A stretch of DNA of 64,000 bases from Lantana camara. Taxonomy: Eukaryota; Streptophyta; Magnoliopsida; Lamiales; Verbenaceae. The first letter of the stretch is position 1, and each line of letters starts with the position of its first letter. The DNA lies in contig CM074863.1 of NCBI GenBank assembly GCA_037501455.1, positions 7,498,001 to 7,562,000 on the forward strand, in the 5' to 3' direction. The position numbers were made by a program, and so were the translations under genes. The notes under the pieces were generated by a model. That model had not been told where the DNA came from. It searched no databases and was given only the letters and a program-made list of their open reading frames with translations. Positions 47,301-59,400 of the stretch are shown piece after piece.

Positions 47301-50300
47301 TGCATTTTCCATGCAGTACTCAGCATCTTTTCTCGACTGATCCAACATAAAATAAGCCAGCCCCATCATCTCCTGAGAAAGCAGTCAAAACCATAAGGAG
47401 CAATATAATTACAGCACAGGCCAGCAAATGTCCATAAATATGCACACAACTGGAACCAATAAAGAAAAAGCTAAGTGAAAAAGGGACAGGTGTGAAACGA
47501 GTACCTGAACACCAGCATAATGTTTCCATGCTTTATCCAGCTTATAATCGGTAGAAATAAGTCGATAGTTTGATAGGGCAAGTTCATAGTCTCGCAACAT
47601 GAAAGCATAGTCACCCAAAACTCGTATCTGAGATTCAGTGGAGCTAAAAGTGTACCTAGAACAGTGCTTAAGAAAGCCAAGTTAGAGAAGGGAAAGGATA
47701 ATAAGTAGACACCAATTACACAAGCACGTGGCACTATATACATTAGTTTAAATCTCAAACATACATAGGCCCACTGGGATTCTCGGGTGCATCTTCTTTC
47801 CCTTTTCTCCACCATAAGTTTTTAATCTGGTTTCTAAAACCTTTTCTTGTCGCTGAAACCTGGATTAACAGACATTAGATTCAAGCAGAAACAAGAGCAA
47901 ACAGACAACATAATACTTTGCGAAAACAACTTTAGTGCAAAGTATCTCATGAGAAGATACCTGCTGATTAAGTACACGGATCTTCATCTCCATATGAGGA
48001 ATGATATGTTTAGATGCAAGATCATGCATTGCATTTCTCAACTGTTCAAGAAAAAGATTGATCGTAATTGTGTCAACCATATAAAAAGAAATACTATAAA
48101 GCAATACGTTATGGCCTGGACGGACATACCTCTTCTATATCATCCAAATTAAGGAAGTTACCAAACTGCTGGCTATTTGACCCAGTATTTTTCTGTAAGA
48201 AAGAGAAGTAAGTATGATAGCTTAAAGTAGGAAAGAGACAAATATCAATTTCAAAATTTTGCCTTACATAAGATGCCCATGGGTTTTCTTGATGTTCTTC
48301 TGTGCCATCTGCAGAAGAATTTATACACAACAAACTACAATTATTTGCACCAAATGTACTCTTCATTTCTGTCAGAATTCCATTAGCTCTGCAAATAGAA
48401 ACATCCTCAGTTTCACTCATTAAGTCATTATGCACACACACACATATTCAAACGTGTTTCACATAAATCATCACATTTATCTTAACCCAAAATTGAAGTA
48501 GTCTGAACAATATGAATTTAATCCCAAACTTCCATCAAACAAATAATAGTATAAAGTAAGCCAAAAAGGAAGGAGATTGCATTGTACTTCTCTAGCATGC
48601 CGTCCTGATTATCATGTACCAACAAGAAATACTTCAGAATCTTTGGATCCATAGCACCATCATTAAGAAGAGAGGGCAACTGGTTTGTATTGAAGAGGTC
48701 AACAAATTTGTCAATGGGATCTTCATCCTTGCTAGAGACAGCAACAAGACCTACGCATCCACATGAAAAGCAGAATGATATACAATCACATAGAACCACC
48801 CAAGTCGAAAAGTAGACAAAGAAAACCGCTAGGGTGTGAATAGTGCATCTACAAGCATACAGACTTACATGCCACGGGATGATCAAAAGCTTCATGTGCT
48901 GAAAAGGACGCAGCATCTATCAGCTCTTTGTTAAAATTTTGAAACCATGAAGGCACAAACTCCTGGTCAGCGGCTACACAAACAAATTAATAGTTAACCA
49001 AAACTCATAGCTAATAATATGATTACAGGTTTTGAAAAAATCAACTAATTATATGACTTAAGGACCCCAAAAGTAGATAATTCATCATCTATAAAGTAGT
49101 GATGAGGTAAAAAAATGAAGTGTTCCCAAATTGACACCAAAAGAGTTTAACACTGCAAAAACACATATCAATCAAGAGACATCTTGCATCATTATTGACT
49201 TTTCTTTTATATAAACAAAGAAACTTTCCAGCAATAAAGATAAGCCATTCTCACTGCTTACTTTCTAACAAAGATTCAATGTCTGGTGGATCTGAACACA
49301 GATCGGAGATATCTTTATCTCCAGCATGAGTGACAACTTGTTTTAACCTCTCCCTCGCAACCTGGATGGACAATAATAAGATTTAGAGAGAGGACAGCGA
49401 AGATCAAGATGATCTCAATCTGCATCCATAATGTTTACAAATATATACTATGAATGGAGAGTAATCAGAAAGAATGATATCCAACACAATTTCACTCTAA
49501 TATTATAGAGGTCATGAAAATTGTATTTGCTGCACACAGCAATACTCAGGAGCTTATGGATTTAGCTAACATGCATTAATCTTCACTTGTTCAATATATA
49601 ATTGTCATGTTTTTGATAAATTAATATTTTTCAAGATATATTCATTTCAAAGCAAGAATGGCAGAGCTACTTTTTCGCGCACGAGAGCAAGAATATATCA
49701 AGTTATGATATATTTTACTATCATCAAACCCCAAATGATTGTAGAGCAATTTAGTTCTTCTAAAATCTTCCTTACTAGAATTGTACTCTCACTAAGACTG
49801 CATTCCAGAATTTGGTTGCTGGAACTGATTTTCTTCTTTATCCAAAATTGACACCGAAAAGACTATGAATAAGTCAACCAATATTTCACCTCCAGGAATC
49901 ACTTGCCTGCATACTACAAAGCCCTAACGTTATTAGCATTTATCCTATAATGAATATAACAACAGTTTCTGTGTTGAACATAAGTGGTTAGCTCTTGAGT
50001 GTTTATTACTTTCAGAATTTAGAGAATATGTATCTTCAAAATACGTATTCAATGCTAGGCTAGTAGATTTGCTCAGATAAAAAGAAACAGAATTAGATAA
50101 TCATAGACCTGCTTCCAGATTATTAGATGGTTACTCGATATAAAATTACTCATACTGCTTGACAGTATTAACCCAGGTTAATTTAATACTTGACTGAGAC
50201 AAATCCTCTTTGCCTCACAAGTACAGGACCACAGTGTAAGAAATCTAACAAACAGCAAGAGACACAAGGCTAATAATTCAATGTAACAGAGCCTAGATAT

Positions 50301-51378
50301 CTATATTTCTTCAGGATGAACCTCCACTTCTAAATACACCCACATGGAACAGGATGATCACGTGTTTGAGCAGCATAGATGCCTTACGCTCTCTACATTT
50401 CCACCTAGAACAGATATATCCTTAATACCTATATAACTTTATAAAAAACCTCCACGTCTAGAAAGCACCACCATGGGAAATGCATGACCGCATCTTTGAG
50501 CAGCAAGAGGCCTCAGCTCAAAGAATTAGTTTCGGCGTTTGAGAGAAAAACTATTCTCCTTCAATGAAGATGAGAACAAGAGACGCGCGTACATATAATG
50601 CTATAAACCCTTGCCCTTTAAGGATCCAGAACTGTATGTGTATCATAATCCATGATGTTCTGGACAAGTATTACTCATGAAATCTGGTATGAGCCCACAT
50701 ATTTAAATTACACGTGAATTGCTTGTGAATTGTTAGCGAAAAATATCAACCACCTGTTCCACAATCCACTAGTCACACAAAATTTATACTAAACATTTCT
50801 AAACTGATCTGCTAAATTAGGCTTGCCGTCATATCCCTTGCTGCGTTATCTAACTCGAAGTACTGTCAATTAATTATGCCATGCAATAAAGTGATCAGCA
50901 CCATGGCATATAAAGTCATTGCCATAGTTCAGATATATGCACAGTTATGTCTTGATATGTGTGCAGATACCGTTTAGATCATTTTTACGCTCACCATGAG
51001 CGTCCTAACCAATGCTAAGCTAAAATACTTCAAAGTAAACGTACCTCAACATTCGGCTGATGAATGTCCGAAGCATAAAACAATCTTGATTTAAATCTCC
51101 TTAGTCTGTAGGGCTGATCACTAGCAGTCCTTACTGGCACTGAAAATCAACACATGAAACGAATTAGAAAACGCAAAACACCAAACACTGGTGCATCAAA
51201 CTTCACAAATTATACCATCAATATTGCTGAAATTACAGAAGGGGTTTAGCATTTCTATCAGGGACAATCCATTTTTCTGGCAAGAGTCCTCCACAGGCGG
51301 CGTCCGGAGGACCATGACCACCGGGGTGATCTCGTCCAGCAGCATCCTGCCGAGCTTCGTGTTCGACGGATCCGCCAT
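38374..51378 (-). CDS. TRAPPC8: TRAPPIII subunit TRAPPC8 / Trs85 homologue
   Basis: Twenty-eight exons in reading order: 51378-51216, 51139-51045, 49361-49262, 48973-48869, 48750-48588, 48388-48268, 48192-48130, 48041-47961, 47859-47765, 47655-47505, 47372-47286, 47066-46947, 46874-46746, 46661-46564, 46475-46352, 45892-45785, 45057-44916, 44245-44135, 44035-43975, 43862-43787, 42913-42728, 42638-42528, 41666-41505, 41402-41244, 40788-40555, 40211-40047, 39411-39302 and 38917-38374. Total 3,864 bases, 1,287 residues; all phases close. TRAPPC8 is the subunit specific to TRAPPIII, a tether and Rab-GEF in Golgi/TGN traffic and autophagy. The N-terminus (LGRMLLDEITPVVMVL, NGLSLIEMLNPFC) is diagnostic, as are VLGDYAFMLRDYELALSNYR in the helical repeat region, SYWKSLEEDMNPS and VQLTVTPKVEGSLKIVGVRW. 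The C-terminal third is a series of beta-rich ASPIC/Ig-like modules. No premature stop was found. Confidence 0.95.
39041..39215. mobile_element. 175-bp MITE in TRAPPC8 intron 27
   Basis: The left end TGGGATGATTACGAATATCC and the reverse complement of the right end (TGGGACAATATGAATGTCCC) match over about 28-30 bases, continuing into AGGTT. The flanks (atagatt and atatatt) are only an approximate duplication. It is non-coding and lies between exons 27 and 28, so it should be spliced out. Confidence 0.75.
49362..51044 (-). other. Large intron 2 of TRAPPC8
   Basis: At 1,683 bases it is by far the longest intron of the gene. It has no coding content. It contains two imperfect ~66-bp direct copies at 50319-50384 and 50447-50512 (both from aacctccac to tttgagcagca and a gcct end). 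Confidence 0.8.
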
Positions 51379-51667
51379 CCTTCTCGGATTAGACCTGAGC
51401 TCACAGACAAGGCGTAACTTTCAGGCGAAACCAATGAACATTCACTTCGAAAGGCTCACTCGGCTGAGTTGACTCGTTTTGCAAGGAGGGATGCCGCGCA
51501 CACACTCAGATCTTCAGAAGAACGACGAGGTAGATAGATCTCACTCTGCAAATGGAGGTCTTGTGGGCCGAGTTAGGCCCAAAATGACCATATGAATTTC
51601 TTTGGCAACGGCATGATCTGCAATTTGTGGGCTTAGCAAAGGCCCAAAATGGCCCATATATGGAATA
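51379..51667. promoter_or_regulatory. TRAPPC8 upstream region
   Basis: GC-richer leader with repeated words ggcccaaaatg and gggccgag; the motif GGCCCA occurs several times (about 51569-51580, 51641-51657), as in promoters of plant housekeeping genes. No gene on either strand. Confidence 0.45.
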
Positions 51668-52303
51668 ATTAGGGCTGTCAACGGGTCGGCTTCGGGCCGG
51701 ATCAGGGGATTCCGGATCCGAATCCGACAAGAGGATCCGACAACCGGATCCGAATTCGGATTCGGATTCATTTGTTTTGAATCCATGAATAATCGGATCG
51801 GACTATATCCGGAAAAAAATCCGACCCGATTAACAATAAAATTTAATTTTTTTATTTAACAAATTTAATATAAAGAATAAATATAATTATATAATATTAA
51901 TAAATAATAATTATTTAATGGATTATTTGATGATTTTATTTATATTTATTTAAAATAAGTTAATTTAAACTTATTAATAAAGGAAAATATATACTTTTAG
52001 AGTAAATAATTCAAATTTTATTGTTGTTTAAAGTGATAATTATGTGAAAATTATAATTTTAGTCATTTTACTTAATATTATGTACTAGTAAATAATTTAT
52101 TTTAATTAAATATTATATATATAATCGGATTCGGATTCTAAACGGATCGGATTCGTTAATTTCATATTCGCTCCATTTATTTCGGATAACGAATATTTAT
52201 AATCGGATATGATCCATTGGACATTTTTATCGGACGAATATGCTAAAATTCGGATCGGATTCGGACCGGATTCGGATTAAAATCCGATCCATTGACAGCC
52301 CTA
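51668..52303. mobile_element. Non-autonomous DNA transposon, copy 2 of the family also at 11.5-12.5 kb
   Basis: The ends TTAGGGCTGTCAACGG and the inverse of CCATTGACAGCCCTAA pair as terminal inverted repeats. The flanks tatggaata and tatggatta are a 9-bp duplication with one mismatch. The sub-terminal zones are packed with cggatccgaat/attcggatc words. The AT-rich core matches copy 1 in reverse orientation. It is about 636 bp with no transposase. A 9-bp duplication would suit Mutator-like elements, but the TTAGGGCTGTCAA end could also be hAT-like; the superfamily is not certain. Confidence 0.82.
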
Positions 52304-53426
52304 ATATGGATTATACGGATATTATTTTATCTCATAATTATCGAGGACTACACTTATTTATTTATTTATTTTGTGAAAAGCACTACGCTTATTTGCTTCT
52401 TTAAAATGTTGAATATAATTGAACAAAAAAAGAAAAGAATATAAGTTGCAATAATATTTTGCCCCATAATTATATTTTTATATGAATAACCTACTCTATG
52501 ATAGGTTATGGCCGGTGTAATGTTTGGGTATTTTTGTCTAGATTTAGAAATAGATCTAATGTTGGATATTTTTTACTAAATTCAGAAATTAGGTATTTTT
52601 TTTTTTCGAAAAATTTTAGGTTAAAGGGATAATATCTCAATCTAAGATAGTTAATATCCTCGAATTGCACGAGCACTTGTATAGAAACAAATAATGTTCA
52701 AACTTACAATTTTGTCGAAAATGGATCATGCCATGATCAATTTCATGGAGTTAAAATTACATATTTTACGGCTTGTGATCTGATAATGAATTATTAATAT
52801 TTTCTATTTGTGTGAAATTAAAATAATTTCCAAAGGTTCTTAATGAGAGGTACTGGACTAATCTATCCACTAACATGATATGTTTTGTGATGGTAACAAT
52901 TACTTTATATTGGTTTTTGATATTATTTTTGATCATTTTTATTTTTTTTTAATATAGTAGTTCAAAAAATAGTCTTATGAATTTTAGTATTAGATATTAT
53001 TTTTTAATAATAAGTACTGATTGATCCAACCAATCTAATTAATTAACATATTATAAATAATGAAAAAGGAAAAAATATTGGGTTCAAATATAATTTATCC
53101 AAAGATTAGATGAGATCAATAAGATTGAAAAACCGACTTAAAAAAAGTAACTTATAAAAGTTGATTTTCAAAATTTGATCCTTTTATTCCTGGCAAATCC
53201 TTTTTTTTTTCCCCATCCAAAGATTCTACTCTCCTCCGTTACCTAGATTTTGATTAGTAAGGCGGTCAAACATATTTCACCATTTTTTTTATTTTTTTTT
53301 TCTGTTTATTTGAATTAACTGTCTTCTCTTTCCTCTCCGTCAGTGGTCTGCAGCTGAAGAGCAAAGCCCTAAGAATTGTGCTCCCGCCCACTCAACTCGT
53401 CTGAATTCGGGCGGGCAGAAGAAACT
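52304..53426. other. Intergenic and leader upstream of VIRILIZER
   Basis: AT-rich DNA ending in a pyrimidine-rich leader (53280-53340). No gene seen. The divergent TRAPPC8 and VIR start codons are about 2.05 kb apart. Confidence 0.5.
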
Positions 53427-56400
53427 ATGGGTAGGCCCGAGCCCTGCGTGCTCTACGCGCACACATTCGTTCACCCCCAGCTCGATGAATATGTCGACGA
53501 GGTATTTCTATCAATTTTTGTAGTTTCTAGAGCTGATTATTTGATACATACTGTAAGTTGTTTGTCTATAATATATGTTTTTTTCCTGGGTATGAAAAGA
53601 TTGTTGCATTTTTGGATTTCGCTGCCTTTTAAGTTTTCTTGCCCATCTAATAGAGTTTTTATGTGCATTGTTTTGGATTGTTAACCGGTGCATACTTGTT
53701 TCTGTTACTTAATTTTACTCTTGGATGGTGATATGGATATGATTTCCGGCTACATTGGTACAGTAATGACTCATGATCCTCCAGGAATATAAGAATTATA
53801 ATGGAATTAACTGTTTAACAACTGTGTGATATAAAAGTTTGTATGGAGTGTCGATGTGGGACTTAGTGTGGTTAGCATAGTACCTGATGTATACATAATT
53901 TTAGTCCTGCATTATTCGATGGTAGTTTGGAGCAGGTGGTAAAGTGAGGTGAATAAACTAAGGGGTTATCTGAAGCATGACCGTTATTTTCACATGGGAT
54001 GTATGGGGTTACTTTCTGAACTTTGCGACCATCCACAGTTTGGATGAATTAGTGATCTGTTCCTCAAACATCTGCATTCTTTATTCCAGGTTTTATTTTC
54101 AGAGCCTGTAGTCATTACTGCTTGTGAGTTTCTTGAGCAGAATGCTTCATCAATCTGTCCTGCAGTTCAGCTTATGGGGTATGTGGATGTTCTTTTTTAC
54201 CTGCAATCAGTGTATTACTTATTTTTTGTGATTTACGGCTTCTGAATATTTTTAAATTTCGAGTTTTCATGTGATCTTTTGTTCTGATGTGTCCTTCACC
54301 TGCAATCTTACATTGTTCTTCCTTCATGTGAAGGGCCACTTCACCCCCATCATTTGCGTTGGAGGTTTTCGTTCAGTGTGAAGGAGAGGCCAAGTTTAGG
54401 CGGTTATGTCTGCCCTGCTTGTATTCTCATTCATCGTCAAATGTGCTTGAGGTTGAGGTATGTCTATAAGTCATGCTCTTTAGCAAGTTATTTTCTTGAT
54501 TGATGCACTTCATGTTGGATGGTATTTTGCTCCATTTTTCCTTGTTTGCCAATACGATCTCCTGGAATCCATGGATTAAAAAATTGCTACTCTAATTATC
54601 AGTGGATTAGCAACCATACCAGTAGGTATTGTCGATAGTTGCTATAATCTGCTCTCTAGTATTTTATAGCATTTTGATTTTTACGTTATGTCACTGGAGA
54701 AGGCATACTAAATTACTAATGCACTATCTTAATGTAGGCCGTGGTTACAAATCATTTGGTTGTAAGAGGCAGCTATCGCAGCCTAAGCATGGTCATATAC
54801 GGCAATACAGCAGAAGACTTGGGCCAGTTTAATATTGAAGTAGATTTGGATAGCTCTTTGACAGATACTGTTAGCGCTGTTGAAGGAAACCTAGAAGATC
54901 TTCCTTCTGCTTTTCAACCCACTATGCAAACAATCAAAGCACTTGCATCTCCCCTGAAAATACTGTCTCAACAAGTTGTGGCATTAGATGTTTCACTTGA
55001 AATAAAGAAATTTCTGCTACTAGTTTTTAAATGTCTCGATTATCAGAACCTTGGGGTATCAGCTGATAAAGTTGTCAGTTCCATACTATCTGTGACCTTG
55101 ACTCATGGAACCCCTTGCTCATCTATCAAACCTATTGATCTGAAGCAATTCGGGTTCGATAGATTGATAAGTGGTGCAGATGCTTATCAGACTCTTAGCG
55201 AAGCTTTAAAAGAACTCTCCAACCTTTATAAAGAGTTTCAGAATCAATCTGGGGAGCCATCTGCTGAGTCTTCTGCAGAAAGCTTGTTTCTTGAATCTGA
55301 GGCGCACATCCCTACTTCCAAAGAACTGATGGATACTTTACACCAACGCTTTGATTTTTGCAGCTGTGATGGTAATGTGGGTTATGTACATCTTTCACGG
55401 GTATGAGTAATCTTTATGTTCGGTAACATTTATCACAGTTGGTTGCTTAATTTATCAAGTATTCTGTCTGACCAGTTTCTAGTTTCCTCTTATCCTTGTC
55501 ATATATCTGCTGATCGTGCAGCTAAATGCTAATTTTGGCTTTAATTTTGCTTGCAGAGTAAGAATACAATTTTGTGGTTGAGTGTGGTTCATTTGTTGTG
55601 CTCTGCTAGAGAGAGCTGTTACCAGTTTGTTAATTATGGTGGCATGAGGCAGTTGGGATATGTCTTCTCTCACCGGACGATAAACTCCACCACTCTTACA
55701 TTACTGCTGCTTGGAGTCATTGAACAGGCTACTCAACATTCAATTGGTTGTGAAGGTTTCCTGGGATGGTGGCCCCGGGAAGACGAAAACATACCAGCTG
55801 GCACAAGTGATGGCTATAATCAATTGTTGAAGATGTTGTTGGAGAGCCAGAGGCATGATGTTGCTTCCATAGCCGCTTATATACTTCATCGCATGCGTTT
55901 TTATGAAGTTGCCTGTCGATATGAGGTACATGTTGCTCTTAGCTACCGTGTATATGGTAACCATATTGGAAAGATAGCGGTGCATGCCTGTATTCGAATA
56001 ATAATGTAACTAATATGCACTGGCATACACATATTCATTCATTTTGTATGCATGAGAAAACAATTGCAGTAATGTGCAATTACATGCTTGTATTGTATAT
56101 TACCCTGAGCTAATAATTTGTTAGCATTTGTTGTTCTTACTCCTTGTGCTTCTGTTTGGATGGAATTGAAAGACAGATGATTGTTTGACTCTGTAATGGT
56201 GTAGTATTTTACAGTGTGAATGAAGCTAATGTCTGTGATATAGTCAGCTTGTTTTCTGTCATGGTGTTGAGGAAGAGTTTCTCATGCTCACATTGCCAAC
56301 AGCAAGAAATTTGATTGAGCTGACTTCATAGATTTCAATTGGCTCATAAATTTTTATATCATCTCTTATGTGCAGAGCACGGTATTATCTTTACTTGGGA

Positions 56401-59400
56401 GTATATCTGTCGGTTGTGAGGTTACAAATTTTACATTGGACATGCTTGCAAGTTCCAAAATGCAACTCAAGAAGCTCTTGGTAAGTTTACCACTATACTG
56501 CTTACTTATTTTAAATTTGATACATGCGACATGAAATCTTTCAATGTTTATATGCATGCCTATTTTATATCTAAAAACTAGCATATGAAAATTGCATTTC
56601 CTGAGTACATATTTTTCTGACAAGTATTGTTGCAGCAATTGATAAAGCTGAGTTGTCCAATTGATGATCGTTCTCCAATGGCTTCTGCAAGCAAATATTG
56701 CCTTGGTGATGCTGGACTATTAGCATATAAAACAACTAGTGGCTTGATTAATCTGTCAAATTGTGGCTTTTTAAATTGGGACATTGACCCACATTTGCTT
56801 TCCCTTTTGAAGGTATGCTGTTATATACTATTTCCTTGGACATTGACCCACATTTTCTTTCTTTCTAGAGTTTGTTGTTTCTTCTCATTCGCCACATCAT
56901 TAGTTAAAACCGTCGATTCATTTGATGAATATAAAATCTTATGTGTGTCTGGGATAAAAATGGCTCCGATCAATCATGTCAGTGATGCTTCTCAGCTCCT
57001 ACCTCAAGGTCCATGAGCTTGGGATACTTGAACAAATTCCTTGTATTTTCTGTTACCAGTCCACCAAACAAGGGCCCCATCTTATTTCCTTGCTTTATTC
57101 TGTACATAAACAGGCATGTTATAATCTCGGTAGCTTAGAAATCTTATTTCATAAGTTCCTCTTTACGGTCATTCACTGCTTCAGCAATCCATTATCTTTT
57201 TGTACCTGTACTGCATTGCAATTATTATTTTCTGTTTATATATTGTATGTGGTATGGTGATCTATCTGTCATCCTGCTTGATTAATTTAGCATATTTCAA
57301 ACAGGAGAGGGGTTTCCTTCCTCTGTCAGCTGCATTGCTATCATCTTCTGTTTTGCGTTCTGAAACTGGGCATGCAATGGACTTGTATGTGGATGTGGTA
57401 TCGCATATTGAAGCAATTATCCTTTCGCTCCTGTTCTGCCGCTCAGGTTTTTGACCACTGCCTGCATCTTTTATCATATTTCAGTAGTAAGAGATTTTTA
57501 TTTGTTTCTCCGCTTTTACTTTCAGGGTTAAATTTCCTTCTGCATGATCCTGAACTCTCCTCAACTGTTATCTATGCTTTGCGGGGTATTGAGGATGTTC
57601 AGAAGGAAGAATCATTTTCACTTCGGTATGCATCCGTTCTGATGTCCAAAGGGTTCTTTGTTCGCCCCAAGGAAGTTAGCACGATCATTGAGATGCACGT
57701 GAGGGCAGTAAGTTCTATTCTCTATGACCTTATGCTGCATAAGCTCATTTTCTGATTTGGTCTTTCCACAGTTGGATCTTGTTTCAAGAAGTTACTCTTT
57801 TCCATGTTTTCGTTTATTGTGATATGTGTGCTTTTAGCTGTTTCAAAGCTCTAAATATGTTTGTGCTTTCTTGCGTGTTCCCAGTTAATTGCTGTAGACA
57901 GTCTATGCAAGTTGACTCCAAATACTGAGGAATTTTTATGGGTTCTGTGGGATCTTTGTCGCCTCTCCAGGTATGCACTGCTCATTATTTTTGCTTAAAA
58001 GCATGTTTTTCTATATATTGTCAATAGGCTAACTGTTCAGTTAATCTGTTCCAGGTCAGAGTCTGGGCGCCAGGCTCTGTTGGTTTTGGGGAATTTCCCA
58101 GAGGTAATGGTCTAGTATTACCTTTTCTTCAGCAAGAACTTTGTAAAAGATGTTGATTATTTAATGTATTCATACGATTAACCTTTTCTATAACTGTTTA
58201 TTTGGGTCGTGAGGTCATCATTGTTGGTTGTTTTTGTTCTGAAGACGATCAGGAACCGTCTGATCACTGCATAGATGTTTGCTACCCTCTTTAGTTTTCA
58301 ATGTTTGTTTCATCCTATGCCAATATGTTATGTTTGAATTTATAAAGAACCTTCGTTCCTTTTCTTCTGCAGGCTCTCAAAGTTTTGGTGGCAGCTTTAC
58401 ATTCTGGAAAGGAACTTGATCCTGCTTCCTCGCAAATTGGTATTCCAATTACTTGATTGATGTAGGTTTCACTCTGTTACTATGTCTTCTAAGTTGCAAA
58501 ATTCTAACTTACAGGAGTGTCACCATTGAATCTTGCAATCTTCCACTCAACGGCTGAGATTTTTGAAGTTATAGTCTGTGATTCTACTGCAACTTCTCTG
58601 GCGTCGTGGATAGACCATGCACAGGAACTGCATATGGCATTACATTCCTCCTCTCCAGGTTCCAACAAGAAAGATGCACCTGGGCGGCTTTTGGAATGGA
58701 TAGATGCTGGTGTAGTTTACCATAGAAATGGGGCAATTGGACTCTTACGATATGCTGCTGTTTTGTCTTCTGGAGGAGATGTTCACATGGCTTCAGATAG
58801 TGTTTTAGCATCTGACATGATGGATGTTGATAATGTAGTTGGAGATTCTTCCAGTAGTTCCGACGGTAATGTTGTTGATAATCTGATTGGGAAACGTATT
58901 ACTGAGAAGGACTTTCCTGGTGTTATTCTTCGTGATTCCTGTGTTGCGCAGCTCACAACAGCATTTCGTATTTTGGCATTTATTTCGGATAATTCGGTAT
59001 GAACTTCCTTTTAGTTCTATTCTGAGGCATGTTTGTGTTGGAAAAGTTGTGATAACTAGTTCTGCTGTGATGGTTAAAGGTTGTTGCTGCGGCTCTCTAT
59101 GATGAAGGAGCTGTAATGGTTATTCATGCCATTATGATCAATTGTAAACTCATGCTTGAGAGATCATCCAATATATACGGTCAGTATTCGTTCTGGTGCT
59201 ATCAACAACTTTCATACACTGAGAACATTCATTCCTGTTAAAAATCATTAGAGAAACCTATGTAAATTTGGTGGTGTATCTAAGACAATGAGTTCTTCTT
59301 CTGGTCATTCTGCATTAAGTGCTCTACATATAAGTCTAGTTTGTAGTTTACCTTCGGCTCGTGCTTATCTTTTTTGTTGAAATTTCTCATTACAATACTT

